Origin: Biomphalaria glabrata
Lineage: Eukaryota > Mollusca > Gastropoda > Planorbidae
Reading direction: 5' to 3'
DNA: 64,000 bases
Assembly (NCBI RefSeq): GCF_947242115.1
Contig: NC_074716.1
Coordinates: 990,001 to 1,054,000, forward strand
Under the pieces are notes generated by a model that was not told where the DNA came from, ran no database searches, and saw only the letters and a program-made list of their open reading frames with translations. The translations under genes were made by a program, and so were the position numbers. Positions within the stretch are counted from its first letter, which is position 1. Each line of letters begins with the position of its first letter. Shown here one piece after another: positions 1 through 11,400 of this stretch.

Positions 1-265
1 TCCCTTGTAACAAATCTTCAAACTCCTTCCCCCTCCCTCCCTTCTAACAAATCTTCAAACTCATCCACTCTCCCTTGTAACAAATCTTCAAACTCATCCA
101 CTCTCCCTTGTAACAAATCTTCAAACTCATCCACTCTCCCTTGTAACAAATCTTCAAACTTCTCCCTCCCTCCCTTGTAACAAATCTTCAACTCCTCCCT
201 CTCTCCTTTGTAACAAATCTTCAAACTCCTCCTCTCTCCCTTCTAACAAATCTTCAAACTCTTTA
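1..265. repeat. 33-bp minisatellite
   Basis: About eight tandem copies of a pyrimidine-rich unit built on 'tcccttgtaacaaatcttca' plus a variable tail. Successive unit starts at 71 and 104 give a 33-bp period. Because 33 is divisible by three, the minus strand reads open as an 11-residue repeat (CYKGG.EKFEDL type), which is a by-product of the array. The array begins before the window. Confidence 0.9.
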
Positions 266-544
266 TTAAGTATTTACTTTCACTTAGAATAACACACAAG
301 ACAAGCAGGCTAACGCATCCAGGTCCAGACTATATAAATCTGTTGAGCAGTTAAACTTATTGAGAAGTTATATATAGTTCATGATCATTTACACTGTTCA
401 TTATAATATACCCGCTGGAGTTCATCAATTATAAAGTCATAGTCACAGATATAGGAGTATAAGCGAGTAGTCAAAACAACACCAGTTTTTAATGTTCATT
501 ACAAAGAGCGAAGATCCAATATTTTTCTTAGTTAATGACTTGTT

Positions 545-1095
545 GGTGCGTTGACCCTAAATCAATGCGGTAAACTGGCCCAGGTTTTAAGAGAGTTTGA
601 CTCTTACCTGGTGGACATCCTTGGGATCTGCGAGATGTGGTGGACATCAAGTGGACAAATAATCACTGACTGCAAGGAACACACTGGTGGTGTAGGAATC
701 ATCTTGTCTACAAAAGCAGCTTCAGCGCTGATTGCTTGGAAGCCAGTCCACTGACCGCATCATTACAGCTTGACTCCAAACAAACCAAATTAAAATCACT
801 ATCATCCAAGTATATGCCTCTACAGAGGATGCAGAAGATACCATCAAAGATGATTTCTATAATAAACTTCAAACCAAACTTGATGAAACACCCACTCATG
901 ACCTAATTCTACTGATGGGAGACTTTAACGCCAAAATCAATCCCAACTTAGAATACAGCAGTATTTAAAATCATTTTAATATTTGCAACGCCATGACTCT
1001 GTTTCGTAATGGTGGCAATATCCACAAAATAGAAAGTAATAATTGTAAGTTCAGACCTAGGGAAGACATATGCACTCTGGATATTGCTATTTAGT
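545..1095 (+). pseudogene. LINE endonuclease relic (APE type)
   Basis: Conceptual pieces resemble the apurinic-type endonuclease of a non-LTR retrotransposon: GKLAQVLREFDSYLVDILGI near 565-630, then VGIILSTKAASALIAWKP, then a segment corresponding to TIIQVYASTEDAEDTIKD and LLMGDFNAKI near 910-935. The GDFNAK motif is the catalytic Asp/Asn block of these nucleases. The frame is interrupted several times and no reverse transcriptase follows, so this is a dead fragment. It is of the widely copied type often mislabelled craniofacial development protein 2-like; the clade is not assigned. Confidence 0.8.
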
Positions 1096-1356
1096 GCATG
1101 ATATTAATTAGTCAAATCATAATATTATTATAGTCATTTTATACTTGTGGTTGAGGGACACGTGCTGATAGATGGGAATCCAGTTCGAATCCAATGGAGA
1201 CTAGTAATGTAATAAGATTTTAAAAACTCGATCTAAGTTGTGTCGCCTTATTCTTTTTACAATAATGGTTATAATGGATATGTAGCCGAACATTAGAGTC
1301 AATAAGTGGATCAAGTTCAAATCCCGATGTAGCCCAAGTATTTAGTAAGTAAAAAG

Positions 1357-1612
1357 AAAGTTCTCTTTTCAGATCTTGCGGTTGATGGTCATCTGTTTAT
1401 GTGGCCCACGGTTAACGAGCGTATCATGTGGCCAGCACAACGACCAACCGCCTTTACTTTTCCCCAACTAATCTCAGGTACCCATTAGAGCTGGGTGGAC
1501 TCAGAGGCGCCGAATGATCCCTAAATAAAAAATTCCCAGTCTACACCAAGATTCGAACCCGGGACCCCTGGTTCGGAAACCAAGCGCTTTACCGCTCAGC
1601 CACGCGTCTCCA
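1357..1612 (-). mobile_element. tRNA-derived SINE, family 1
   Basis: Best reference copy of the commonest SINE here. On the minus strand it begins with a tRNA-like head (A-box-like GGCTGAGCGGTAAAGCGCTT; B-box-like GGTTCGAATC), then 'gaagactggga', 'gcgcctctgagtccaccca', 'ggtacctgacattag', 'gttggtcgttgtgctggcca', and ends near 'gatctgaaaaggggaac'. More than a dozen other copies in both orientations lie in this window. It is transcribed by pol III and needs a LINE partner to move; the partner is not identified. Confidence 0.9.
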
Positions 1613-2315
1613 GTCTATTTAAATACTTAAATAGTATGTAAAAAAAAACACTTATAATATGCTGTCATGATAACATTGACGTCAACAGCATTTCAGCTTC
1701 CCAGCACAAGACAAAGATTCATTTCTGTAACAGGTTCAGTTCAACTTCATATAACAACGTTCAGGGTAACACAATGATCTTTTAACCAAGAAGAATGATC
1801 CCCCATCAACGAGGATAACAATGTTCAGGGCGTCCAGGGCAGCACCAGAACCCACAGTATCAAAATAGAACGCCAAAACTGAAACCCTAAAGAAAACAAA
1901 TAACAGGGAACCTTGAAAGTAACTTCTAATCTAAAACTACAAATACAAATACGATACCATATTAAATAATATTTATAATAAGAAATAAAACTCACCCTAA
2001 ACAGGGGTCACAGAGTCCTATCAAGAATAACTTCAAGCAGTGGCGTAGCTGGGGGGGGGGAGAGAGGGGGAGAAGAATAGCTTACAGATCAAGCATAAGA
2101 TGGCGTATCAGCACCAAATGCCAATGAAGAAAAAGTCCACCCAATGTTCAGAACCGCTGATCTATATAGACATATATCTATTTGTTTTTTTATAAGGGGA
2201 TGTTGTTTGCATACCTGTTATATGTCCTTTTATTTACACGCTATCATAAAGTTGAAGGTCCAAGCAAGTACACCATCAATGTAAGAAAGAAATGTAAATA
2301 TCTGATCATAAATCT
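1613..2315. other. no gene recognised
   Basis: AT-rich sequence without a convincing exon. At 2039 it contains 'cagtggcgtagctggg', one terminus of the CGTAGCTAG MITE family described at 20038, followed by a G/A-rich tract. No matching second end was found. Confidence 0.5.
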
Positions 2316-2531
2316 AGATCTGTCAATGAAAAGGGCATCAAGGGCGTATCGGTAAACAAGGTCTGTCAATGAAAAGGGCATCAAGGGCGTATCGGTAAAC
2401 AAAGTCTGTCAATGAAAAGGGCATGAAGGGCGTATCGGTAAACAAGATCTGTCAATGAAAAGGGCATGAAGGGCGTATCAGTAAACAAGGTCTGTCAATG
2501 AAAAGGGCATCAAGGGCGTATCGGTGAACAA
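2316..2531. repeat. 43-bp tandem repeat, five copies
   Basis: Unit starts with 'tgtcaatgaaaagggcat' and ends 'cgtatcggtaaacaa'. Starts at 2321 and 2364 give a 43-bp period. Copies differ by single bases (catcaagg versus catgaagg). Confidence 0.9.
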
Positions 2532-2673
2532 ACAGTTGTAACCCAGTCCCAGGCATGCCCATGGTGGTGTCGTGTGAAATGCGAAATGTCCTATCTCGAT
2601 GGTACTGAGTTGTCACTCTGCCCGCGACCAGAAATAGGAAGGAATAATGTATACTATAAAGCAGAAAGTAAAG

Positions 2674-2780
2674 CGTATGTATGTATGTATGTATGTATGT
2701 ATGTATGTATGTATGTATGTATGTATGTATGTATGTATGTATGTATGTATGTATGTATGTATGTATGTATGTATGTATGT
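2674..2780. repeat. (ATGT)n microsatellite
   Basis: About 27 perfect tetranucleotide units. The open frame across it (Tyr-Val-Cys-Met) is a repeat artefact. Confidence 0.97.
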
Positions 2781-2781
2781 T

Positions 2782-3529
2782 TTATTTATGTATTACGTAT
2801 GTATTTATGTGTGTCCCGAATAAAAATCAAAACCTTTGACCAATCTTGATAAAACTTGGCATAAATGTTCCTAAGAGCATGGCGGAGACAGTAGTGCATA
2901 TTTAATGTCCCCCCCCCCTCACAACCGGAGTGCCCTAAAAGTAGACAAAAATTACCTAATTGTATTTCTATCAAAAGAGCGAAACTTTTTAACAAATCGG
3001 GTAAACCCGTTTTGACCTTTATTTATATTGGATATAAATATGTTGGCTGATTTGATCACTCTACTTCTATTTCTATGGCAAAATTATAAAAAAAAAATGG
3101 GAACGCAACATTTTCCAAGATAGACATAGATCTATATTCAGTCCAGTAGATTAGTAATACCCAAACTAAGGCCCGCAGGCCGCGGGTCATATCCGGCTAG
3201 TGCTCATGTAAGACGAAACGTCTTAAACTTGTAAGACGTTGAGACGTTCGATTATATAATCTCTATAAATGTGTGTCTAGTCTTGTATAGTGTTGGCTCC
3301 AGATCTAAAAATTAAGCACTTGAATATTTAGAATGTACGTGGGGTAAATAACGTATTCAATTAGGCCTACTAAAGGGACGTAACCCTTCGATACAGTATC
3401 TGTGAATACTGACATTACTAATATTAATGAGGGATTCAATACTAATAATATAATAATATTTTATTATAATATAATATAATATTATGTATGTTATGTATAT
3501 TATATATAATATATAATAATACCAGTACC
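2782..3529. other. no gene recognised
   Basis: No exon or full element seen. A short piece at 3165-3200 ('ggcccgcaggccgcgggtc') resembles the G/C-rich ends of hAT-type MITEs. 3430-3500 is an AT-rich run. Confidence 0.4.
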
Positions 3530-3727
3530 TCAGAAAATGGATGGCTGCCTGGTCGTGCGGTTTGTGCGCTGGACTGTCGTTCAGATTTATCAATGGTCCA
3601 GGGTTCAAACCCTGCTCGCTCCCATCCCCCGTCGTCCTGCGGGAGGTTTGGACTAGGAAGTAATTATCTTCAACTTTGAAGGAACATCCGAAACATGTAA
3701 AACATTTTACAAACATTTTACAAAATG
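3530..3727 (+). mobile_element. tRNA-derived SINE, family 2
   Basis: Begins 'ggatggctgcctggtcgtg', has a tRNA-like head with B-box 'gggttcaaaccctg', a conserved middle 'cccatcccccgtcgtcctgc', and a tail 'ggaacatccgaaacatgtaa' with repeats of 'aaacattttac'. Two further copies lie at 31018-31197 (+) and 55905-56095 (-), which fixes the family and its ends. Confidence 0.88.
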
Positions 3728-4378
3728 ACATTGAAACTAATAGTAGTAGTAGCCATACAAACAACACTAACATTTCACATGACAACAACCATTGGTTGAG
3801 AAAAAAAAACTACGACCCTTTCAGGAGGCTAGAGATTGTACTTCAGACTACCTAAAGAGATATGAAATTAAAATGGTTAATTGTAACATAAGGGAGGATG
3901 AGTGGTCTCAAATTTGTCCAAATCACAATCAGACTGTACAAAATGGCGACCAAATTAAAAAAAAAAAGGAATTGCTGAATGCATATGGACACAATGCCAG
4001 CACATTTAGAAAAAAAGTATTTTGAAAACACACGGTCCAACCAAACAGAACCACAAACCACTATAAGCTAGGAAGAAGACTATTTTAATAAATGGATAGG
4101 ATTTGAGAAGATTGACAGTACCTTTGAGATAAGATAAGATAAGATGAAAATTCAGTTTGACTACAATAGACAACCTCAGCGTAACTACTTTACAAAAAAA
4201 AATATAGATGCAAATACGAACAACATTCACACACGAAACACATACACACTCACAATCAACGCTTTATGAGTTTGACTTATATGTACTTCTCGATGACGAC
4301 AGCTGATCTTGTAACATTCTGACCGATAGTGGGATAAAGGAGTTTTTAAATCATACTGTTGTAGTCCTAATGGAAAGG
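3728..4378. other. no gene recognised
   Basis: No coding exon seen. A (GATAA)n run at about 4125-4145 resembles the 3' tail of the LINE family seen at 14225, but little of that element is recognisable beside it. Confidence 0.4.
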
Positions 4379-5925
4379 AGACGACCACTTCGTTCAAGGA
4401 TTAACATTTTTTATATTGGTTGACAACTTTATAGCTAAATGTGACCCTCAATTACAATCATTTATCAAAGATGATATTACTGAGATAATAAGAACATATA
4501 AAAAGGCATATCCCAGTAACCCTTTTTCTGTTAAAGATAAAAACAATATTGATTTAGTGGGATACACACAGGAAAACAGTGCAATCGATGGGGATAGAAG
4601 TAGGGATAGCCAACATTTTAGATATAGCAATAATAGAGATAAGTCAAACAACAGGGAAAAAAACATGTTATAGATGTGGGAAAAAAGGACATATGGCTAT
4701 GAGATGCAGGGGAACACAAAACAGGTCAAACAGTAGGAATAATTATAATAGATCAGGTAGTGCACATAATTACAATAGGACAGATAGTAGAAATAATTAC
4801 AGAGCAGACAGTTGGAATAGGTACAGCAATTACAATAATAACACATACAATAGGAGTAAAAGCAGGGAATTTAAAAATAGAGATTCTGACAGAGTATTTT
4901 TTGTTAGGGAAAACAAAATAGCCTTCTACCCAGCTTTTATAAATAATCTGCTAATTAAAGCAATCCGAGATAGTGGCTGTAACACACTCGTGGTTCGTGC
5001 TGATTCGATTGAGCCTCAGTATTATAAAGGATACACCAGGAAAGTGGAGTTAGCAGATGGCAGTGTGAAGGAAGTATTTAAAGTGTTCATTGGGACACCT
5101 TTTTACACTAGTCATTGTGAGGGAGTAGCCATGCCTAACATGAGACATGATATGCTGATTGGAAACTTAACAGGCTTGAAGGAATCCTCAAGACAAGAAA
5201 TTAAATCATGGGAAAAAAAATATGAAAGACTAAAGCAGTACAGTAAGGCTGAAACAGAAAATGACATAAGTAATATGGTAGTAACTAGGTCTAGGGACAA
5301 GCCAAAAGAAGAAATACAGGAGTCTATAGTTAGAACTGAGGAAACAGTTAATTGCAAAGAGGACAATGAGAATGAAGAAGAAATAATAGAAGTTAAAATA
5401 CAAAGTCAAGAACAGGATGTAACACAAGCAGGACAACAGAAAGATGGAACTAAAGAAATGAAAACAGAAGAATTAAAAGGAATAAATAAATTGGCCCAAG
5501 AACAAAGGCAGGATAACATAATTGGCAAAAATTTATGATAGAATTACTGACAGAAGAAATAATCCTATTGAGAAATTTGTCATAGAAGAAGAAATACTGT
5601 TAAGGAAAACAAAATAAATGGTAGAGAAATAAAACAATTAGTCTTACCCACAAAAGTATTGGAAGGATGTCATGATTTTGTCACATGATAGCAATTTAAG
5701 CGCACATAGGAGTGTATAAAGAAATGTTTTAGAAATATAGCAACACAAAGTGTTTTGGCCTAAAATGAAAGTAACTCTATCAAAATACATAAGATCAATT
5801 GATTTGTGTCGTAGAAGAGGACTTAAGGGTAAAGCTCCATTACAGTCAATGGATGAACCAAATAAACCATTTCAAAAGATAGCAATAGTTCGCTTATTCT
5901 CATCTTTCTCAAAAAAAAAAAAAAA
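4379..5925 (+). mobile_element. fossil LTR-retroelement fragment (Ty3/Gypsy-like)
   Basis: Visible parts in order are a gag-like segment, a CCHC zinc knuckle (CYRCGKKGHMAMRC), an Asn/Arg/Ser-rich linker, a retropepsin-like region with RDSGCNT and DMLIGN motifs, an acidic segment, and a short stretch resembling the integrase N-terminal zinc-binding region (KAPLQSMDEPNKPFQKIAI). The order fits Metaviridae. The copy is incomplete and broken in a few places, and flanking LTRs were not identified, so it is an old, immobile relic. Confidence 0.8.
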
Positions 5926-6318
5926 AAAAAGGAAAGATAGTTCACTTTTCCAGGTAGCTTCTACATTAACAGCCCAGTTTATAAACGTTGACGGTCATGG
6001 TACCAATCCATCAGAGAAAATATAAGAGCCCTAAAGTAGGTAATGATACATTTTTAAACCCTTTTTTTTTTTGGAAGGGATGATTTTCTCCACTTTGTGC
6101 TGACGTTTTGGCGGGCCGGATGGAAACACATCGCGGGCTGTATCTAGCCCACTGGTCGTATTTTGGGCATCACTGATCTTTATTATCATGACGATTTTAT
6201 CATCCACATCATTATTGAAAATGCTTGAGTTTAAGAGGCTTGCGTCCATGTATAACTTTCGATCATGATAGTTACCTAAAGCTTAAAAGAATTCTCTCTC
6301 TCACACACACACAAGCAC
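5926..6318. other. no gene; MITE-like end
   Basis: 6095-6178 holds 'gcgggccggatgg' and 'ttttgggcatcactg', resembling termini of hAT-type non-autonomous elements (compare 23304). A short (CA)n lies at 6302-6318. Confidence 0.4.
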
Positions 6319-6480
6319 ACAGGGGCGTAGCTAGGAATTTTCCATCATTTGGGGGGGGGCGGGAGCATAACCTCTTTGGGGCCCCCTGCATTTTGCGCAA
6401 TATTCAATATTTAATGTAAAAAAAACAATCATTTGGGGGCCACCTCATGTGGTGGGGCCCGAGGGGATTTTGGCTACCAA
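6319..6480 (+). mobile_element. MITE of the CGTAGCTAG family, one end
   Basis: Starts 'caggggcgtagctaggaatt' and aligns in opposite orientation with the element at 22984-23175, sharing 'gccccctgcattttgcgcaa' and the following ATATT-rich block. The far terminus is lost or altered. Confidence 0.7.
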
Positions 6481-6524
6481 TGAAAGGGGCTCGAGGTTCA
6501 ACACCAAATTCAAACAGAGTTGTT

Positions 6525-6660
6525 TTTACTGAGCGCCTACAGGCAGCACGGTAAAAGATTCTCCCAGATACCCCCTCCCACTGGTCTGAGCATGCTATAA
6601 GCATGAAGGTAGCGCTATATAAAAGCTATAATTATTATTATTTTTACAGGCGCAACTTCA
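6525..6660 (+). mobile_element. LINE-type 3' tail with (ATT)n
   Basis: 'cccagataccccctcccac' followed by 'gcgctatataaaagctataa' and ATT repeats. Related pieces lie at 38075-38160 and 40580-40735. The 'gcgctatataaa' plus ATT tail is typical of CR1/L2-like 3' ends. Confidence 0.55.
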
Positions 6661-6870
6661 AAAAATAAGATAATAACGTCCTACGCATTTTATTAGTCAA
6701 TGTAGTCATGTTAAAAATCGTAAAATTTTAAAGTCGCTAAGTTGTTGGTTTTCTTGGCTGATTCAGGCAACCCATTCCATTATCTAATGGCACAAGGGAG
6801 GAAGGAGCACTTGTAAGAAATAGCCTCTATTTTTGTGTCTTTCTGGGTATTTCTTTCATCACATGGAATG
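6660..6870 (-). mobile_element. LINE 3' end (family of 14225-14680)
   Basis: On the minus strand it carries the reverse-transcriptase C-terminal coding remnant around the 'gcctgaatcagccaagaaa' block, then the 3' region 'aggacgttatta'. It is diverged from the better copy at 14225-14680. Confidence 0.65.
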
Positions 6871-7225
6871 TAGACCAAGAATTTTGCATACACTATCTTT
6901 ATATTTCTGTGGTAATTAGCGAATAACAAAATAGTGAATTACCCTACCATATTATAGATCTTTAACGCGGTTTATGTCATTATGCATAATTTTTATTTCA
7001 ACACACAGACTTCTTAATTGTTACCAGACGCTTTGAACCCTCTGGCTCACGGAAGTTCACGTCATGACTCCTTCTGCCTGTCTGAAAAAAAATGTTCAGT
7101 CTGGGAAAGATCCATTTTTTAAAACCCTTCTCCCTCTTATAAAATACAGTCGTTACTTCAAAAAAGATGATTACGCCCTACGCGCTATGCATCTAATCAT
7201 GCATCTTAACCAATGACTTAAATAA
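6851..7225 (+). repeat. left arm of long inverted repeat
   Basis: Pairs in reverse complement with 7841-8262. Shared blocks include 'atcacatggaatgtag', 'gcggtttatgtcattatgca', 'gttcagtct.ggaaagatcc' and the LINE-type 3' end 'aaccaatgacttaaataacc'. Identity is about 75-80% by eye with small indels. The arms contain LINE 3'-end sequence plus about 250 bp seen only here. Confidence 0.75.
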
Positions 7226-7249
7226 CCAAACAATTTAAATCTTTCCCTC

Positions 7250-7550
7250 CTTCATTATTTTCTACGTTCCAGTGGACTTATTCATTTTGCTTAATTGTGT
7301 TTCACTCCCCTGTTATGCTTAAACTTCAATAACTTTTTTTGTAAGTAGTCAGGAAATGTTATATTAGGAATATAGTTATTATATTTATAGTTATAGTTAT
7401 ATATAGTTATATTATAGAAGAATGCATTGCTCTTTTTATATAACACAAATTAAAGTTTATAAAACCAAAAATTAATTTAATTTAATGAGTCAAATCAACG
7501 TTGGTATCGTCAGTTAGGAAAGAAAGAGTGAAATGTTTTAGTCTGTGCAA
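7250..7550 (+). repeat. dispersed repeat copy 1
   Basis: Shares with 55310-55550 the blocks 'ttatgcttaaacttcaat', 'tatataacacaaattaaagt' and 'gtcaaatcaacgttggtatc'. No coding content is visible. It sits in the loop of the inverted repeat. Confidence 0.65.
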
Positions 7551-7840
7551 TGCTTCTCCGCCTTAAAATGGCGCTCGGGTGGAAACGGTCGTTAGAAAAG
7601 GAAATAAGGCGAATAGGGAAATAAAACAGAACTCCCGTAGGGGAGTCCATTGCACTGGCGGGGATGGAAGAAAACCCTAAGAAACATTTTATTACCCACA
7701 CACCGTTCCTCATGTGGCCTTTTTTATGAACAGCTGTTGAGGTACAGATAAGGAATATGAGGGGGGGGGGATCCCCGGTGTGCTCGGCCTTCATCCTTGC
7801 ATCTAAACCCAAGCTTCTTGGGATAAGATATTAAGAACCA
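7551..7840. other. loop of the inverted repeat, no gene
   Basis: Open frames here have no recognisable protein similarity. A run of G occurs at 7760-7771. Confidence 0.4.
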
Positions 7841-8262
7841 TCGGTTATTTAAGTCATTGGTTAAGAGGCATGACTAGATGCATGGCGCGCAGGACGTAAT
7901 CATCTTCGTTTTTGAAGTAACGTCTGTATTTTATAAGAAGAAGGCGGGTTTAAAAAAAATGACATCTCCTTGGATCTTTCCTAGACTGAACAGTTTGTTC
8001 AGACAGTGCAGAAGGAGCCATTGAGGCGAAATTCCGTGTGCCAGAGAGTTCCAAGTGTCTTCGACTTAAGTCTTACAATAATTAAGACGTAAAAATAAAA
8101 ATTATGCATAATGACATAAACCGCGATAAAGATCTTTGCACTTAGAACAATATAGTATAGTGATTCATTATTATTTTTACCTCTGCGTTATTTGTGCATC
8201 CTTTTAATTGTGTAGACAAAATTCTTGATCTACATTCCATGTGATGAATTAAAAAAAAAGCA
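7841..8262 (-). repeat. right arm of long inverted repeat
   Basis: Reverse-complement partner of 6851-7225. It begins with the LINE 3'-end block 'ttaagtcattggttaagagg', followed by 'gaagtaacgtctgtatttta', then the arm-specific sequence. Confidence 0.75.
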
Positions 8263-8496
8263 TCTTGATCTAACAACTTGTAAGGTCCATATTTACAATG
8301 ATTATAAAATTACAGAACAGTGAAAATGATCTTGAACTATGTATGTACAACCTCTCGATAACTATGATCGACAGTGCTATATAGTCTGGACTAGGAGCCG
8401 ATAACATATTTCGCCACGGCCGCTGGTACCACAATTGAGATCCAAAGAAGTCCAAAGACAGGTTCTTATTGAAAACAGGCGAAGTAGATGAAGGTT

Positions 8497-11400
8497 AATA
8501 ATAATAATAATAATTTTATTTATAAAGCGCTGTTAACAAACAAAATGTAGGCTCAAGGCGCTGTAACAACATTACAAACATAAACACAACTGCCGAAATA
8601 ACAGTTAATCTAAAAAAGTTTTAAACAAGTAGGTCTTAATGTTCTTCTTAAAAGTGGTATAGCATGTTGTCTGTCTGAGATCAATGGGGAGTGAGTTCCA
8701 AACCTTTGGTCCGTGAACTGAAAAAGCACGCAGACCGTAGCTTTTGAGGGAGAAACGTGGCACTACTAAAAGCGTTGAGTCCATTGAGCGCAGGGTTCTC
8801 TGGGGGACATATGGAGTAATCAGTTCGCTAAGGTACAAGGGCATCTCATTGTTATATATACACTGATGACAAAGTGTGGCGACCTTGTAATCGATTCTCG
8901 CTTTCACGGGAAGCCAATGGAGCGTGCGCAAGAGCGTAGTAGCAGAATCTTGTCTAGTTTTTTTAAGGACTATTCGAGCGGCGTTGTTCTGTATACGTTG
9001 CAGCTTGGCTATTTTGTCATCAGGTATACCTGCTAGCACGGCGTTGCAGTAGTCAAGGCGGGAGAGTATGAATGCCACAGCTAGCGTTTTTGTTGACTCC
9101 GTTGTTAAATATGGTCGGATCTGGCCTAATCTGCGCAGCTGCAGATAAAGACCTTTGCAGAGCTGATTTATGTGTGGGTCGAAAGATAGTGTTGAGTCAA
9201 AGAAAACTCCAAGATTCCGCACTACATGGACAAAAGGAACATGGCAGTTCGTGATAAAGAGAGAATCTGTGCTTTCAACTTTTGAGACATTGTTCCTAGT
9301 GCCAATCTTAATTATTTCTGTCTTGTCTTCGTTCATCTTGAGTTTATTTTCAACCATCCAATCGCTCACCCTTGCAACGGTACCACTGATATTCTCTGCC
9401 AGATGGGACACCTCTGAGGGTACTGATGAATCGTATAACTGTGAGTCATCGGCAAAGAAATGGTATAAAATGCCGGTTGGCCGTATGACACCGCTGAGTG
9501 GATATGTGTACATAGTGAACAGTACTGGGCCTAGAACTGATCCTTGGGGTACTCCGTACTTCAAAAGTAAGCTTGTTGATTCCGTCCCGCTAACAACGAC
9601 ACTTTGGGTGCGTTCCGTCAGGTAGGATCCAAGCCACTTTAGGACGACTCCTGCTAAACCAAAAGTTGCAGAGAATCTGGCCATCATAATTTCATGGTCT
9701 AGCGTATCAAAGGCTGCGGACAAGTCCAGCATAGAAAGAATTGATATGTGGCCTTTGTCGGAATTGTGAAGTAAGTCGTTTAGTACCCTGACCACTGCTG
9801 TCTCTGTGCTACGGCACTTCCTATATGCAGATTGAAATTCTTCCAAGAGACAGTACTGTTCAAGATGAGAAAGAATTTGCACTAACACGATGCGCTCCAG
9901 AAGCTTTGACAGGAAGGGAAGATTTGAAACCGGGCGATAGTTTTTTAGACATTCCGGGTCAAGACTGGATTTCTTTAATAAGGGCCTGACAAGTGCATGC
10001 TTAAATTGCTGTGGTACAATGCCTGAAGTCAGTGAAGAGTTCACAATGTTGGTAATTGTAGGTACAAGCTCATCTAAACATTCAAGGAGCAAGGAGGTTG
10101 GAATGGGATCAAGGTCACATGACTTATTTGGCATCTTCAAAATAGTACTTTTGACATAATCTTCAGATACACGCTGAAACTCGCAAAAAGGAGTATTTTG
10201 AAAAATTGGAGAGTGGTCAAGCTGTGATGAGAGGGATGGCATGTCATTTCTAATCTGCTCAATCTTCCCAATGAAGAATCTATTGAAGGAATCAGGAAGT
10301 TCAGATAATGGGACAGATGACGGCAAACGTTCGTTATTTGCTCCCCCTAACATTTCAGCGGTGATCCTGAATAGCTCCTTTGAAGAATCAGAATTTTCGA
10401 TTTTTTGTCGAATATGACTAGCTTTTGCGTCTCTAATCATACGGTTAACCTTGTTTTTTTCTCGTATGTATATTTGTCGATGTATCGTCAGACCTGTCTT
10501 TTGAAATGTACGTTCGGCACGTCGGCGAATAAGTTTGGCAGTCTTTATGTCTTCCGTCAACCAGGGTGCAGATGGCCTAACTGAGACTGTACGAGTGACA
10601 AGAGGTGCATGGCTGTCCAGCAACTTTTTCAAGCAAGAATTGTAATTGCCGAGAACGTCTGTGTTGCTCTGTTGCAACAGCAAAGAGGTCACGTCCATTT
10701 TGAAGGAGGCAATATCTATGGCTTTAAGTTTACGGGAAGTCACGTTTTTCTTTGGCCTTTTTGCTTTTGATAGGCGCATTTCAAAGTTTACGAGAAAATG
10801 ATCTGACAAGCCGCGGTCTGAGACATTGAGTTTGGCTACAAGCTCACTTGCATTTGTAACAATCCAGTCAAGAGTATGGCCTTTGACGTGTGTCGGAACA
10901 TTTATCAGTTGGTCTAAGTTGCGATCCTTTAGCGCATTTTTCAGCGACATCGCGTATGTCTCATTTTCACTGTCAAAATGCAAGTTCACATCGCCTATGA
11001 CAAATAGATCTTTTGTTGATATGTGACTGTCAAGGAGGTCTTGAAATTCTTCGATGAAAACTTTTGTTGTCAGTTTATTTCTCTTGCTTGGTGGTGGGCG
11101 GTACAGGAAAATAAAAGTCAGTGTTCTACTGTGGTGGGAAAGGCGAAACTCGCACATCTCAAAGGTCGTGTACGTTGAGCTTTCAGGTCTTATTGTTACA
11201 TACTTGGCTAGACTATCTCTGTACAGTATTGCTAAGCCCCCTCCGCTGCCTGTTTTTCGAGGTAGACTCTTTAAAATAAAGCCTGGGGGCGTTAGCTCAA
11301 TGGTTCTTGGCTCATCGCCAACTTCTTTAAACCATGTCTCACTAAGGAAAACGATGTCGTAGCTATCATCAGTGATGGTGTCTGCAAGCTCAAGGGTTTT

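Noticed and set aside
2574-2849. 91-codon frame with Tyr-Val-Cys-Met repeats
   Set aside because: It is translation of the ATGT microsatellite.
3357-3788. 143-codon minus-strand frame
   Set aside because: It is antisense of a family-2 SINE plus AT-rich flank. Similar frames appear at the other SINE-2 copies.
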